A stretch of 27,031 nucleotides of DNA from CAZSAL01 sp964604825 (GTDB taxonomy: Bacteria > Elusimicrobiota > Elusimicrobia > 2-01-FULL-59-12): the NCBI GenBank assembly GCA_964604825.1, contig CAZSAL010000038.1:1-27031 (forward strand), given 5' to 3'. Positions 17,283 to 25,593 of the stretch are shown here, one piece after another. Made by a program: the position numbers and the translations under genes. The notes below the pieces were generated by a model, which made no database searches, was not told where the DNA came from, and saw nothing but the letters and a program-made list of their open reading frames with translations. Every line of letters begins with the position of its first letter. Within the stretch, counting starts at the first letter, position 1.

Positions 17283-19448
17283 TTGGCCGCCCATAAATCT
17301 CCCAGACCTGCCACTGGAACTATTTCTTCCTTAACTCCCCGCTATTCTTTATGGATTTTGTTTGCCTGTTCGGCGCTGTGGGCAGGTTGGATCTTTTTCC
17401 AAATTCCTCAGACAATTCCGCTTACAGATGCCTGGGATTCCCTTGCCGCAATGATCGATTTTACGTCTCTATATGCTTTCCTCGACCGCCTGCGATTCTT
17501 CGCAGCAGGAGCATGGATTTTCGTACTGGCTTATGGAGCGGGACGATCCGTCTGGAAAAGCAGAGTGGATTTGCCTGCGCTGGACACCGTTCTCTTCCAA
17601 ACAGGGCTGGGACTGGCGCTTCTCCTGGCGGCGCTGTTTTTATCCGGAACTCTGGGATGCTGGAGCCCATCGGTTCTGCGTCCTTCCCTGATCATTCTCA
17701 CCATCGGAATTGCATGGCTGAACCGGGATTTGGCGTGCCAGTTGAATAAACCCATGCTAAAAAAATCCGTGGCGAATAAAATCCTGTGGATTGCCCTCGT
17801 CATACTGGCCATCCCTTCCATCCTTACTGTTCTTGCGCCGGAAATATTCTACGACTCCCTCGTTTATCACCTGGCATTGCCCAAACAATGGCTGCTGCAT
17901 GGCGGTTTCCTTGCGACCCCGTCCGTTTGTTATGCAGGCATCCCGTTCAACACCGAACTATGGTATGGCCTGGCCATGGCTATAGGGGACAGCTCCTCCG
18001 CCAAGGCGATTCATTTTCTTTTTGGTACCGGCAGCGTTGCGCTTCTTTATGTTTTAGGCAGGCGCTACGGGGCTCCCAGGGGCGGGCTTCTTGCCGGCCT
18101 CATATTCCTGTCCTCGCCGGTGGTTGCGCTCGAATGGGTCAAAACAGCCGTTGAATTGAGCTCCACATTCTTCGAGCTGCTGGCTCTCTATGCCATGCTC
18201 CTGAGCTTTGAATTTGCGGATCCCGGAATGGAAAAGCGCTGGATCGCCTTATCGGCATTATTTCTTGGCGTTTGTCTGGGGACAAAATACACCATCTGGA
18301 TCGCACTTCCGATTTTCATGGCTGTTATGTTCTGGGAACGGTTTCAAAAAGACGCGCTGCCTGCGCTGATTCGAAAGGAATTCATACTGGCTGCAGCGGC
18401 TTTCGCCGCAGTTTTACCCTGGCTGGTCCGGAACGCCGTCTTCTATCACAATCCGTTTTATCCCTTTTTTAATTCGATCTTTTTGAGGTCCGCACCTCTT
18501 TTGCCCAATACGGCTGGCCTGCGTGCTGACGCATGGCAGCGCAGCCCGGGAGATTTCATGACCTGGAAAGGGATGGGAAGTTATCTTCTGGAACTGTGGA
18601 ACGTCAGCATAAATGGGAAAACCGATGCGGATTTTATCGGACCCATGTTTCTATTATTTCTGCCATGGCTGTTTCTGATCCGTTGGCCGGACCGGTTGAA
18701 ACCTGTTTTTTATATTTTCATTCTGCAATGGCTGGCAATGACTTTCAGTTCCAGACTAATCCGATTTACCATTCCAGCCCTGGCGCTCCTGGCATTGATG
18801 ATCGGGGTGGTCCTGTCAGGAGCCCCCAGGCATTTCCGGCGCTGGTCATATCTTATTTTCGGAGGCGCCATTCTTTTCAACTTCTGCAATTCCACCCTTA
18901 TTCTGTTTTCTCTTGAAAGCTGGAAAGTCGCAGCCGGACAGGTGTCCGCGGGAGATTATCTATCTCATTCCCACTCAAGCTATCCTACGCCTTACTATCC
19001 GGCGGCTGACTTCATAAACACGCATGCGCCGAAGTCCGCTGATGTTATGGTCCTGGGAGACGCGAGAGGATTCTATTTAAACCGTCCATTCCTGACGGCG
19101 AGCATATTCGACGCCCATCCTTTGATTACATGGGCCAATGAGAGCGCCGACGAAGCAGAGCTCTATAAACATTTTCTGGCCCATGGTTATACCTATCTTC
19201 TGTTCAATGCCGCAGAAGCTTATAGGCTGCACACTTTTTCCATTAACTCGCTGGACAAACACGGGTGGGCGGTTTTGGAGGCCTTCTGGCAAAAGCATCT
19301 GCTACCGGTTTACCAGGATGTAAATCAGTATGGCAGTGATTTCCGATTTAGTGTTGTTTACGAGGTTGTCGCTGATCGGGCAATGCGTACGCCCGCACCG
19401 CTCGCGCCCATCCCTAATTACCTTTCGTCTATATTGAAAAGACCATAG
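17283..19448 (+). CDS. GT39/ArnT-like polytopic membrane glycosyltransferase candidate
   Basis: This protein of about 721 residues has around twelve hydrophobic segments followed by a soluble C-terminal domain (about residues 560-721). The first large loop carries APEIFYDSLVYHLALPKQWLL (D191, H196). This matches the acidic loop of GT-C/GT39-type transferases that use polyprenyl-phosphate sugars and resembles many unnamed bacterial membrane glycosyltransferases. NPFYPFF and the repeated Trp/Tyr-rich loops fit the same group. The frame is closed upstream by a stop at 17253. TTG 17283 is the first usable start, though the ribosome binding site is poor, so the start is uncertain. An AT-rich TATAAT at 17206 may be the -10 of its promoter. 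The acceptor is unknown; cell-surface glycan or protein glycosylation is inferred. Confidence 0.75.
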   Translation: MAAHKSPRPATGTISSLTPRYSLWILFACSALWAGWIFFQIPQTIPLTDAWDSLAAMIDFTSLYAFLDRLRFFAAGAWIFVLAYGAGRSVWKSRVDLPALDTVLFQTGLGLALLLAALFLSGTLGCWSPSVLRPSLIILTIGIAWLNRDLACQLNKPMLKKSVANKILWIALVILAIPSILTVLAPEIFYDSLVYHLALPKQWLLHGGFLATPSVCYAGIPFNTELWYGLAMAIGDSSSAKAIHFLFGTGSVALLYVLGRRYGAPRGGLLAGLIFLSSPVVALEWVKTAVELSSTFFELLALYAMLLSFEFADPGMEKRWIALSALFLGVCLGTKYTIWIALPIFMAVMFWERFQKDALPALIRKEFILAAAAFAAVLPWLVRNAVFYHNPFYPFFNSIFLRSAPLLPNTAGLRADAWQRSPGDFMTWKGMGSYLLELWNVSINGKTDADFIGPMFLLFLPWLFLIRWPDRLKPVFYIFILQWLAMTFSSRLIRFTIPALALLALMIGVVLSGAPRHFRRWSYLIFGGAILFNFCNSTLILFSLESWKVAAGQVSAGDYLSHSHSSYPTPYYPAADFINTHAPKSADVMVLGDARGFYLNRPFLTASIFDAHPLITWANESADEAELYKHFLAHGYTYLLFNAAEAYRLHTFSINSLDKHGWAVLEAFWQKHLLPVYQDVNQYGSDFRFSVVYEVVADRAMRTPAPLAPIPNYLSSILKRP

Positions 19449-19519
19449 CAAAATCAGACAAGGCGTGATATTCTTGGCTTGTAGAGCGGTAAAATTTAAG
19501 TGAAGGGGGGATTAATATC

Positions 19520-19657
19520 ATGCTTATCCTCTTTTTCCTCATTTGCATGCTCTGTGTGCTCGTCGTGCTCGTTTATGTCACGCTGATCGCCAGCGAAAGC
19601 GAAAAGCAGGCCGCTTACAGGAAGGCCTATTTCTGGCATCACAGGATGCATAAGTAA
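19520..19657 (+). CDS. 45-residue single-pass membrane miniprotein
   Basis: The ATG at 19520 is preceded at a good distance by a purine-rich GAAGGGGGG ribosome binding site. The product has one hydrophobic helix (LILFFLICMLCVLVVLVYVTLI, residues 2-23) followed by a short charged tail rich in Lys, Arg, His and aromatic residues (ESEKQAAYRKAYFWHHRMHK). The pattern is that of a type of bacterial small membrane protein with an N-terminal anchor and a cytoplasmic basic tail. It stands alone between the glycosyltransferase and the signalling operon. A strongly structured element follows its stop directly. I do not recognise a family. Confidence 0.6.
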   Translation: MLILFFLICMLCVLVVLVYVTLIASESEKQAAYRKAYFWHHRMHK

Positions 19658-19658
19658 A

Positions 19659-19710
19659 ACCCTCTGGCCGGCTGTTGCGACACCGGCCGACAACGGCGTC
19701 CGCAGAGGGT
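19659..19710 (+). ncRNA. Structured element (junction-like hairpin) after the miniprotein gene
   Basis: The outer stem ACCCTCTG (19659-19666) pairs perfectly with CAGAGGGT (19703-19710). Inside, GCCGG-C-TGT (19667-19675) pairs with ACA-CCGGC (19680-19687) across a TGCG loop, leaving a single bulged C. The remaining CGAC...GTC segment (19688-19700) can form a short third arm, giving a three-way-junction shape. There is no T-run after it, so a simple intrinsic terminator is not supported. It could be a transcript end stabiliser or small structured RNA. Confidence 0.45.
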
Positions 19711-19744
19711 CTAAACACGCCGCCTACCTAAGAGCAAAAACGCG

Positions 19745-19773
19745 TTGCAAAACCTGCACAGAGAAGATATATA
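19745..19773 (+). promoter_or_regulatory. Promoter candidate upstream of the signalling operon
   Basis: TTGCAA (19745-19750) and TATATA (19768-19773) are separated by 17 bp, the preferred sigma-70 spacing. Each matches the consensus at four of six positions. The element lies in the AT-rich gap before the PilZ gene. A transcript from here would have a leader of more than 100 nt containing the short frame at 19836. Confidence 0.4.
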
Positions 19774-19835
19774 GTTGATAAGGTTTGTTTATAAAAGATC
19801 AAGGAATTAAACCCGTTACACAGGCGAATGCTCCC

Positions 19836-19916
19836 ATGATTAAATATTTGAATTTGAACATAACCATGATCGCAACAGGACTTGTCGTGTTTTTAGCTTA
19901 TATTGTTTATGCATAA
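19836..19916 (+). CDS. Possible 26-residue hydrophobic leader peptide
   Basis: The ATG at 19836 opens a 26-codon frame ending at TAA 19914. The peptide is MIKYLNLN followed by an uninterrupted hydrophobic stretch (ITMIATGLVVFLAYIVYA), enough for one membrane helix. Its end overlaps the start of the PilZ gene (ATG 19909), which has no ribosome binding site of its own, so translational coupling is possible. Only a weak GGCGA precedes its own ATG. A chance frame in AT-rich DNA cannot be excluded. Confidence 0.35.
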   Translation: MIKYLNLNITMIATGLVVFLAYIVYA

Positions 19917-22035
19917 GGGAAAATTACCCTTTCCGGGAGACCGACGAATCGGAGAACGCCGAAGTGATCAATCTGTTGGGCGTTTAAGAACAAAAGACCG
20001 AAGGCAATGGAAAAACTGGCGATCAGACCGGCGAGCTCTTCAACGACTCAAAAATGAAATCCCTGTCTTGGTTTCTATCCCAGGGACCAGGTCGGATCAA
20101 CGACTTACGGCAACCGATGTTAGTGAACAGGGAGGCCGAATACGCCTCAAAGAGCAATTAGCTATTGGAACCAAATTAGATCTTTGTTTATACCCGCCAA
20201 ACTTATTTATCCCTATTCAGGTTGAGGGTGAAGTCTGTTGGAGAAAATTCGATATTCAAACAAAACATTATGTCCACGGTATTCATTTCAATAATTTCCC
20301 GGGAGACTATCAAAGGGTTTTGAAAACTTATGTCGATGAAGCGATTCGTCTTGCTGGTAAATCAATTTCTATAAATGAGAAAGTTCGCCAGTTGCTTTAT
20401 AGAAAGGTTCTCGCAAAACTGATTAAAGGGAGCCAGGTTGGGCGCAGAGCTTTAGAAGGACGCGCTGATTCAGGCGTTTCGTTCGATAATATTTACACAA
20501 ACCGAGCATCGGGATCAACTCCTCTAGGCCGGCTCGTTGATAAAGTGCTCCTCGCATTGCCCGCCGCAAAAGCCAGCAGGGACAGGAAAAACATAATTCA
20601 AGAAGCGATTAAACAGGAAATAGCGAAAAATAAGGTTGCGAGTAAAAAAACCCTTGTGGTCGACCTAGCTTGTGGAGCTTCGAGGTATTTAATTGAATCC
20701 ATTGGCCCTGATGAGTTGCAGTGGGTTCAAGGGCTATGTATAGATCAGGATCAAGAGGCCATAAATGCGGGACGTCTATTGGCCGGCAGTCTTCCTCTAC
20801 GATTCTTGCGTCTGAATGTTTTCAAAACCTCCAGGCTCAATTCGATCTCTCAATCCATAGACTGGCATCCCAATCTCGTTATTTCGTCGGGACTTATTTA
20901 TTACTTAACTGATAAACAGGTTAAATTTCTGCTTGATCAGATTTTTCAGTTCATGGCGCCTGGTGGATTATTTATTTTAACGAACATGATCGACAACCCC
21001 AACAAAGAACTCGTTGGCAGGTTGTTCACGACTCACACAGGCGAATCATGGATTCCACTGTCTCGTCGTCCACATTTAGTTCGAGAATGGCTGCAATCGG
21101 CTGGATTTTGTGAAATCCATCATACAATCGAGCCCCATAGAATGTATGCCGTATTCTGTTCTCGAAAACCTGAGGGAACGGTACATCAAACACCCTTTGA
21201 ATTAAACATCAATGGGTTCCTGACAAAAGGGAAATTATCATTTCCTATCCACAAAAATACAGTCAGAGGACATGTATTATTTGTTCACGGTTTAGGATAT
21301 ACATACTCGGCTTATCAGGTTAATCCTGACACCTTTTGTAACGCAGGATATTCCTTCTGTGCCTTCAATATGGCAGGGCATGGGACAAGTGAAGGCGAAT
21401 GGACGATGCAAACGTCCGTGAATAGTCTCAAGTTAGCCATCGAACGCCTTTCAACATCAACTTCACCCCACGTTCCCGTATACCTATTCGCCCACAGTAC
21501 TGGAGCGCTAATCGCCTTTTTAGCTGCGGAAAATAATCCGCTTGTCGCAGGCATTGCTTCCATAAATATCGTTACTTCTGTGACAGATTCTTATTTCCAT
21601 TGGCATAAAACCGGTTACAACGAAAAAGTTCGTGATCTTTGTCGTATGAATGGAAAACTTCCAGCCGTAATCAAAGAGTGGCTGGATTCGCCTGAAGGAA
21701 TGATCGCCTTCCAAAATAGGTCACGACCTTGGAGTGAATTGCGGTTCCCGTGTCGTTATGGATTAATGAAAGCTTCTACATTCGAGAATTTAGGAGATGT
21801 TATTTGTTTTTCTCCTAATCTCCTTCAGAGGCCTCCCATAACAATCCCCTCTCTCCTCTTTGTAGGCAAAAATGACGAAGTGATACCGGTAGAAAAATCA
21901 CTTTCTCTTTATCGAATCCTTGAAGGCCCGCGTAAATTGATCCAAACCGGATCAACGGATCATTTTCAGAAAGAATCCTGGAAGGATATCCAGGATGAAG
22001 TTATTTCTTTTTTTAAGAAGGCTCCCTCTTCGTGA
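19909..22035 (+). CDS. PilZ-methyltransferase-alpha/beta hydrolase fusion protein
   Basis: This 708-residue protein is read from ATG 19909; TTG 19903 is a two-codon-longer alternative. An Arg-rich start precedes a PilZ domain (about 40-145) with the c-di-GMP-binding pair R42-x3-R46 and D70-x-S72-x2-G75. Residues about 225-420 form a class I SAM methyltransferase domain, with motif I VVDLACGASRYLIE and a PGGLFILTNM strand. Residues about 430-704 form an alpha/beta hydrolase with oxyanion-region HGLGYTYSAY, nucleophile S530 in AHSTG, and probable D656 (GKNDEVIP) and H685 (STDHF). All three parts keep key residues. A c-di-GMP-controlled lipid or small-molecule modifying enzyme is inferred. Its stop overlaps the GTG of the kinase gene (GTGA at 22032-22035), implying linked expression. 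It lies in a lower-GC tract than the upstream genes. Confidence 0.85.
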   Translation: MHKGKLPFPGDRRIGERRSDQSVGRLRTKDRRQWKNWRSDRRALQRLKNEIPVLVSIPGTRSDQRLTATDVSEQGGRIRLKEQLAIGTKLDLCLYPPNLFIPIQVEGEVCWRKFDIQTKHYVHGIHFNNFPGDYQRVLKTYVDEAIRLAGKSISINEKVRQLLYRKVLAKLIKGSQVGRRALEGRADSGVSFDNIYTNRASGSTPLGRLVDKVLLALPAAKASRDRKNIIQEAIKQEIAKNKVASKKTLVVDLACGASRYLIESIGPDELQWVQGLCIDQDQEAINAGRLLAGSLPLRFLRLNVFKTSRLNSISQSIDWHPNLVISSGLIYYLTDKQVKFLLDQIFQFMAPGGLFILTNMIDNPNKELVGRLFTTHTGESWIPLSRRPHLVREWLQSAGFCEIHHTIEPHRMYAVFCSRKPEGTVHQTPFELNINGFLTKGKLSFPIHKNTVRGHVLFVHGLGYTYSAYQVNPDTFCNAGYSFCAFNMAGHGTSEGEWTMQTSVNSLKLAIERLSTSTSPHVPVYLFAHSTGALIAFLAAENNPLVAGIASINIVTSVTDSYFHWHKTGYNEKVRDLCRMNGKLPAVIKEWLDSPEGMIAFQNRSRPWSELRFPCRYGLMKASTFENLGDVICFSPNLLQRPPITIPSLLFVGKNDEVIPVEKSLSLYRILEGPRKLIQTGSTDHFQKESWKDIQDEVISFFKKAPSS

Positions 22036-24074
22036 CACTCCTTGGGTTAACAGGCCTCATTAATCTGATTGCTTCCTTCAGCCTGGCTACTCTTGTATGG
22101 ATAAAAAAACCCGGAGATCGGGTAGCAAGATCATACGCGCGCCTGGATTTTGCTGTTGGTTTTTTTAGTCTTTTTTATTTTTTATGGCAAATTGTTCCGC
22201 ACAGTTTTGCGGGAGCCGCTTTTAAAGGCCTTTTCGTCGGCATTATTCTCATCAATCAAACCTATTTGACCTTCGTTACCGCTTTGACCCGCAGGGAAAA
22301 TGAGAATCTGGATCGCACTGTCAGAATAGTTTCCACGATTCTAAATTTAATTTTTGTCAGCTTACTTTTTCGCAACAAAATCTACGGGCATATTGAACCT
22401 AGATTTGGGTTAGGGCTGTGGCCAGTACCTACAAGGATATTTGTTTGGTATTTAATCGTCTGGCACCTTCAGTGCTTTTACGGATTTTCCTGGCTGATTT
22501 ATTTTCATCGCAATAAGCCTTCAAAAATCTTCCCTCTTGTCATAGTTGCTTGCGCCATCGGCTACATAGGCGGAGCCAGCAACTGGCTTATGTGGTTCAG
22601 CGTTAATTTCCCTCCATATTTAAATGGCCTAATCGCCGTCTATGTCGGGATGATCGCATATGCCATATTGAAACACCGATTGATGGACATAGACTTGGCG
22701 ATGAGGGATTGGGCCGTATACGCAATTTCCGGAAGCCTGACCGGTCTTTCATTTTTCGGGATAAGTTTTGTGCTTCTTGCCGCACATCCAGTTGGAGCGT
22801 GCTTTGCAGCCACTTTATTGACTGGCTTGGTTACCCCCATCGTTTTCCCCTGGCTGAAGAGAATTCTGCGACCTGTTGCACGCGGGAAAGAGTATGGTTA
22901 CCTCGAAAATGCTGCGAAGAAAGCCAAAGAAATTAAACTCTTAGATTCACTGGATGAAGCTTTGCCGATCGCGGCGGAACAGATTCTTGAACTGTTCCCC
23001 TCGAAGTCCTGCTCGATAGTAGTTCGTTTTACGGATCAAGATCATAAACCCGGGGCCAGGGCGATAAAAGTGCGTGCGGTAGATGGGAATGTTATCGAGG
23101 CGGCTCGGTTATCTGATCAAATTGAATTGGAACTTCTTAATAAAATACGTTCCTGCGGAAGGCTGGTCGTTCGTGATGAATCAGAAGATCTTCCTCCTGC
23201 CGTTCAAATGATTGATCCATGGCTCTTTGCTGCGGCTATACCTTTGAGGGCCAGGGAGGAGGAAATCGTCGGCGTTATTCTTGTGGGGCCGAAAAATAAT
23301 GGGACTCCATTGCATGATAAAGACTTGGAAGTTTTGGAAACCGTCGGAGAATATGTCAGCGATCAATTGGCTGCCATCATTTCTCTTTATAAATTCCGCT
23401 TGACTGTGAACAATATCCTGCACGACGCGATAAGTAATCATCTGCGTGGTTTTCTCGGTAAATTAGAATTGGGCCTGCCACTACATGAGTCCGACACAGC
23501 AAACATGCGCAAGCTTAATAAATTGCTTGTTCACTTAAGAGGGATAGCCCACGACGAAATTGAAGCAAAAGGACACGATGAGCTTTCACAAGTCGATATC
23601 GAAAGACTTCTGAATGAAATCCTTCAATCGCATCAGATTACTGCTGAGCAAAAGGGTCTAAAGGTGATTTTGGATATCAAACCACCCTTGGGGAAACCGC
23701 GGCTGGATGCGCTTATTATTGACAGGGTAATCGGCAATCTTCTGTCCAATGCAATCAAATACACCCATAGCGGAAAAGTTACAGTTTCTGCCCGCAGTGA
23801 AAAACAATATCTTTTCGTAAGCATTGCTGATACCGGGATGGGCATTCCTAAGGAATTGATACATCGAATTTTTGAGGCTGGTTTCAGGGTCCCAGGTAAA
23901 TGGGTTGGATTAATAGAAGGATCGGGAACCGGTTTAGCTAACGTTAAGGAGTTGATGCTGGCGATAGGTGGTACCGTTGAAGTAAGCAGCGAATTGGGGC
24001 AGGGGAGTGTTTTTACGTTGAAATTTCCCATACCACACGAAGGAAATGAACAGCAGCTTAAACAACATGCCTAA
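22032..24074 (+). CDS. 7TM-GAF sensor histidine kinase
   Basis: This 680-residue kinase uses a GTG start overlapping the previous stop. The N-terminal ~270 residues contain about seven to eight transmembrane segments of the 7TM sensor type, ending in YAILKHRLMDIDLAMRD. A GAF domain spans about 300-455. The dimerisation/phosphoacceptor helix has H464 (NNILHDAISNHLRGFLGKLE). The catalytic domain has N-box N573 (NLLSNAIKYTH), G1 DTGMG (600-604) and G2 GSGTGLA (630-636), so it should be active. It heads a run of receiver and phosphotransfer genes and ends by overlapping the first receiver gene. The signal could be membrane-derived or a GAF-bound ligand. The PilZ-fusion neighbour suggests a connection to second-messenger control, which is inference. 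Confidence 0.93.
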   Translation: MTLLGLTGLINLIASFSLATLVWIKKPGDRVARSYARLDFAVGFFSLFYFLWQIVPHSFAGAAFKGLFVGIILINQTYLTFVTALTRRENENLDRTVRIVSTILNLIFVSLLFRNKIYGHIEPRFGLGLWPVPTRIFVWYLIVWHLQCFYGFSWLIYFHRNKPSKIFPLVIVACAIGYIGGASNWLMWFSVNFPPYLNGLIAVYVGMIAYAILKHRLMDIDLAMRDWAVYAISGSLTGLSFFGISFVLLAAHPVGACFAATLLTGLVTPIVFPWLKRILRPVARGKEYGYLENAAKKAKEIKLLDSLDEALPIAAEQILELFPSKSCSIVVRFTDQDHKPGARAIKVRAVDGNVIEAARLSDQIELELLNKIRSCGRLVVRDESEDLPPAVQMIDPWLFAAAIPLRAREEEIVGVILVGPKNNGTPLHDKDLEVLETVGEYVSDQLAAIISLYKFRLTVNNILHDAISNHLRGFLGKLELGLPLHESDTANMRKLNKLLVHLRGIAHDEIEAKGHDELSQVDIERLLNEILQSHQITAEQKGLKVILDIKPPLGKPRLDALIIDRVIGNLLSNAIKYTHSGKVTVSARSEKQYLFVSIADTGMGIPKELIHRIFEAGFRVPGKWVGLIEGSGTGLANVKELMLAIGGTVEVSSELGQGSVFTLKFPIPHEGNEQQLKQHA

Positions 24075-24495
24075 ACGTATACTGGTAGTTGATGACATCC
24101 GGGAGTCTGCCGACGTGTCCGTGACAGCGATCAACAGGTTCGGACGCGGTGAACTGGTTGGTGAGGCGGTCTATGGCGGAAGTGAGTGTCTGGATAGGCT
24201 GGGGCAAGAACCCGCTGTAGATTTAGTCGTACTAGACTTGAATATGCCGAAAACCAATGGCGCGGATGTTATCCGCATTCTGACAGGAAAGAATCCTCTG
24301 CCGAAGCTGAAGATTCTTGTGACCACGGCATGGGGACCGGGCTGGATTTCTCACTGGAATCTGTCAGATATCCATGATGCTCCGGCATTCAAGGAACTTG
24401 TTATTGAGAAAATGTGCGACAAAGGGGAAACTCTGCAGGAAATGGTTGAACAGCTTCTCGAAATATTCGGATTGGATAAACCAGCTATTGCCTGA
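24067..24495 (+). CDS. Single-domain response regulator (receiver 1)
   Basis: This receiver protein is 142 residues from ATG 24067; ATG 24046 would add seven poorly conserved residues, and the ribosome binding site does not decide the start. The acidic pair is D9/D10 (RILVVDD), the phosphoacceptor D57 (VVLDLNMP), the switch Thr T86/T87 (ILVTTAWG) and the probable conserved Lys K115 (LVIEK). No output domain follows. The segment after the switch Thr (GPGWISHWNLSDIHDAPAF) is longer than usual. Its 5' end overlaps the kinase gene (ATGCCTAA), so it is likely the kinase's first phosphate acceptor. Because it lacks an output domain, it probably relays phosphate through the phosphotransfer protein next door. 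Confidence 0.88.
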   Translation: MPKRILVVDDIRESADVSVTAINRFGRGELVGEAVYGGSECLDRLGQEPAVDLVVLDLNMPKTNGADVIRILTGKNPLPKLKILVTTAWGPGWISHWNLSDIHDAPAFKELVIEKMCDKGETLQEMVEQLLEIFGLDKPAIA

Positions 24496-24509
24496 TAATG
24501 AGGTATTAA

Positions 24510-25157
24510 ATGCCTTTCGACCCTGTAATGATGCGTAGATTTGTGCATGACGCGCTAAAACCTATCGACGCGATCGGACAAAGCATGTCTATGTGGGATA
24601 CGCTGCCTGATCGAGATGTTCTTAACAGGTTTGTTCTATCACTTCAGACTGTCGGGAAAGGTTTGGAGGATATGTCTTCGTTATCTATCTGCGACCAGAA
24701 AAACGAGCAGGACTGGCAGAAACTTGACGCAAAACCTATGGTAGAAAAACATCTCGAATCTCTAAAAAGAAAAACGGTTTTTGAATCAAAAAATAACGCA
24801 TCTAATTTCACAATCCGCGCCGAATCGAACTTATTGAAACGCGCATTGACCAATATGGCTTGGTTTATGACTCATTTTTCAAATAAACTTCATGAAATAT
24901 CCATAACAAACACAACCTCTGAGAAACCGTCCCTGACGTTATCCTATACCATGGAATCGAAGGAAGACCTTGACAAAGAATTCGATAGTCTCAAACCGTT
25001 TACCCCTTTATCTAAAGAAACACTGGCGCTTACGCATAATACTGGCTGGATATTGTTCACGGTGGCAAAGATCCTGGAGTTACATGACGGCATCCTGGCG
25101 GTTCATCGGTCGGGACGTGTTGTGGTGCTGGAAATTTCAATTCCTTTAGCTAATTAA
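24510..25157 (+). CDS. Degenerate histidine kinase, ChpT/Spo0B-like phosphotransferase candidate
   Basis: This 215-residue protein has kinase architecture without a usable ATP site. Residues 8-60 form a helical hairpin with H13 in FVHDALKPIDAIGQS, matching the H-box of a dimerisation domain. Residues about 100-213 follow the fold of the catalytic domain: an N-box-like LLKRALTNMAWF, then NTGWILFTVAKILELHDGILAVHRSGRVVVLEISIPL, which resembles the end of HATPase domains. The G1 DxGxG motif is missing and the ATP lid is very short. ChpT and Spo0B are known dimers of this build that shuttle phosphate between receivers. Its place between receiver genes supports the same role here. A loose GAGG motif lies about 11 bases before the ATG. 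Confidence 0.8.
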   Translation: MPFDPVMMRRFVHDALKPIDAIGQSMSMWDTLPDRDVLNRFVLSLQTVGKGLEDMSSLSICDQKNEQDWQKLDAKPMVEKHLESLKRKTVFESKNNASNFTIRAESNLLKRALTNMAWFMTHFSNKLHEISITNTTSEKPSLTLSYTMESKEDLDKEFDSLKPFTPLSKETLALTHNTGWILFTVAKILELHDGILAVHRSGRVVVLEISIPLAN

Positions 25158-25184
25158 CGGAATAGCAAACTGGAGGCTGACGCT

Positions 25185-25583
25185 ATGGCGAAAAAAGTTT
25201 TGGTGGTGGAAGACGATCAGGATGTAGCGGGCATGTTTCTGGATATGTTTATACAGTCTGATTTTTCCCCAGAAGTAGTAAACGACGGTAAAAAGGCTCT
25301 GGAACTGCTCGGGAAAAAGAAGTTCGACCTGATGATCCTTGATTTGATGCTGCCTAAGATGAGCGGAGAGGATGTATTGCGAAATCTTGAAGCTGACTCG
25401 CGATTCAAGGGATTCCCGATCCTGGTCAACTCAACCAAGGTGGGGACATCCTGGAATGATGAGTTTCTTAGAGGATTCAAGAATTTGCGGATCGAATTAT
25501 TGCAGCGACCATGCAGTCCTGAAATCCTGTTCGACGCGATAAGGGCGCTCATAAATCCCTCGACGGAAAAGAAGGCTTCCTAG
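25185..25583 (+). CDS. Single-domain response regulator with Lys-to-Arg change (receiver 2)
   Basis: This is a 132-residue stand-alone receiver. It has the acidic pair D10/D11 (VVEDD), phosphoacceptor D53 (MILDLMLP) and a switch Ser/Thr at S83/T84 (LVNSTKV). The residue that is normally an invariant Lys before Pro is Arg (R108 in LLQRPCSPE). No output domain is present; the C-terminus is a short basic tail. A GGAGG ribosome binding site lies ahead of the ATG, and the gene follows the phosphotransferase gene by 27 bp. The neighbouring receiver 3 has the same Arg at the same residue number, suggesting a shared origin or a shared partner. Confidence 0.9.
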   Translation: MAKKVLVVEDDQDVAGMFLDMFIQSDFSPEVVNDGKKALELLGKKKFDLMILDLMLPKMSGEDVLRNLEADSRFKGFPILVNSTKVGTSWNDEFLRGFKNLRIELLQRPCSPEILFDAIRALINPSTEKKAS

Positions 25584-25593
25584 GAGGCCAAAA

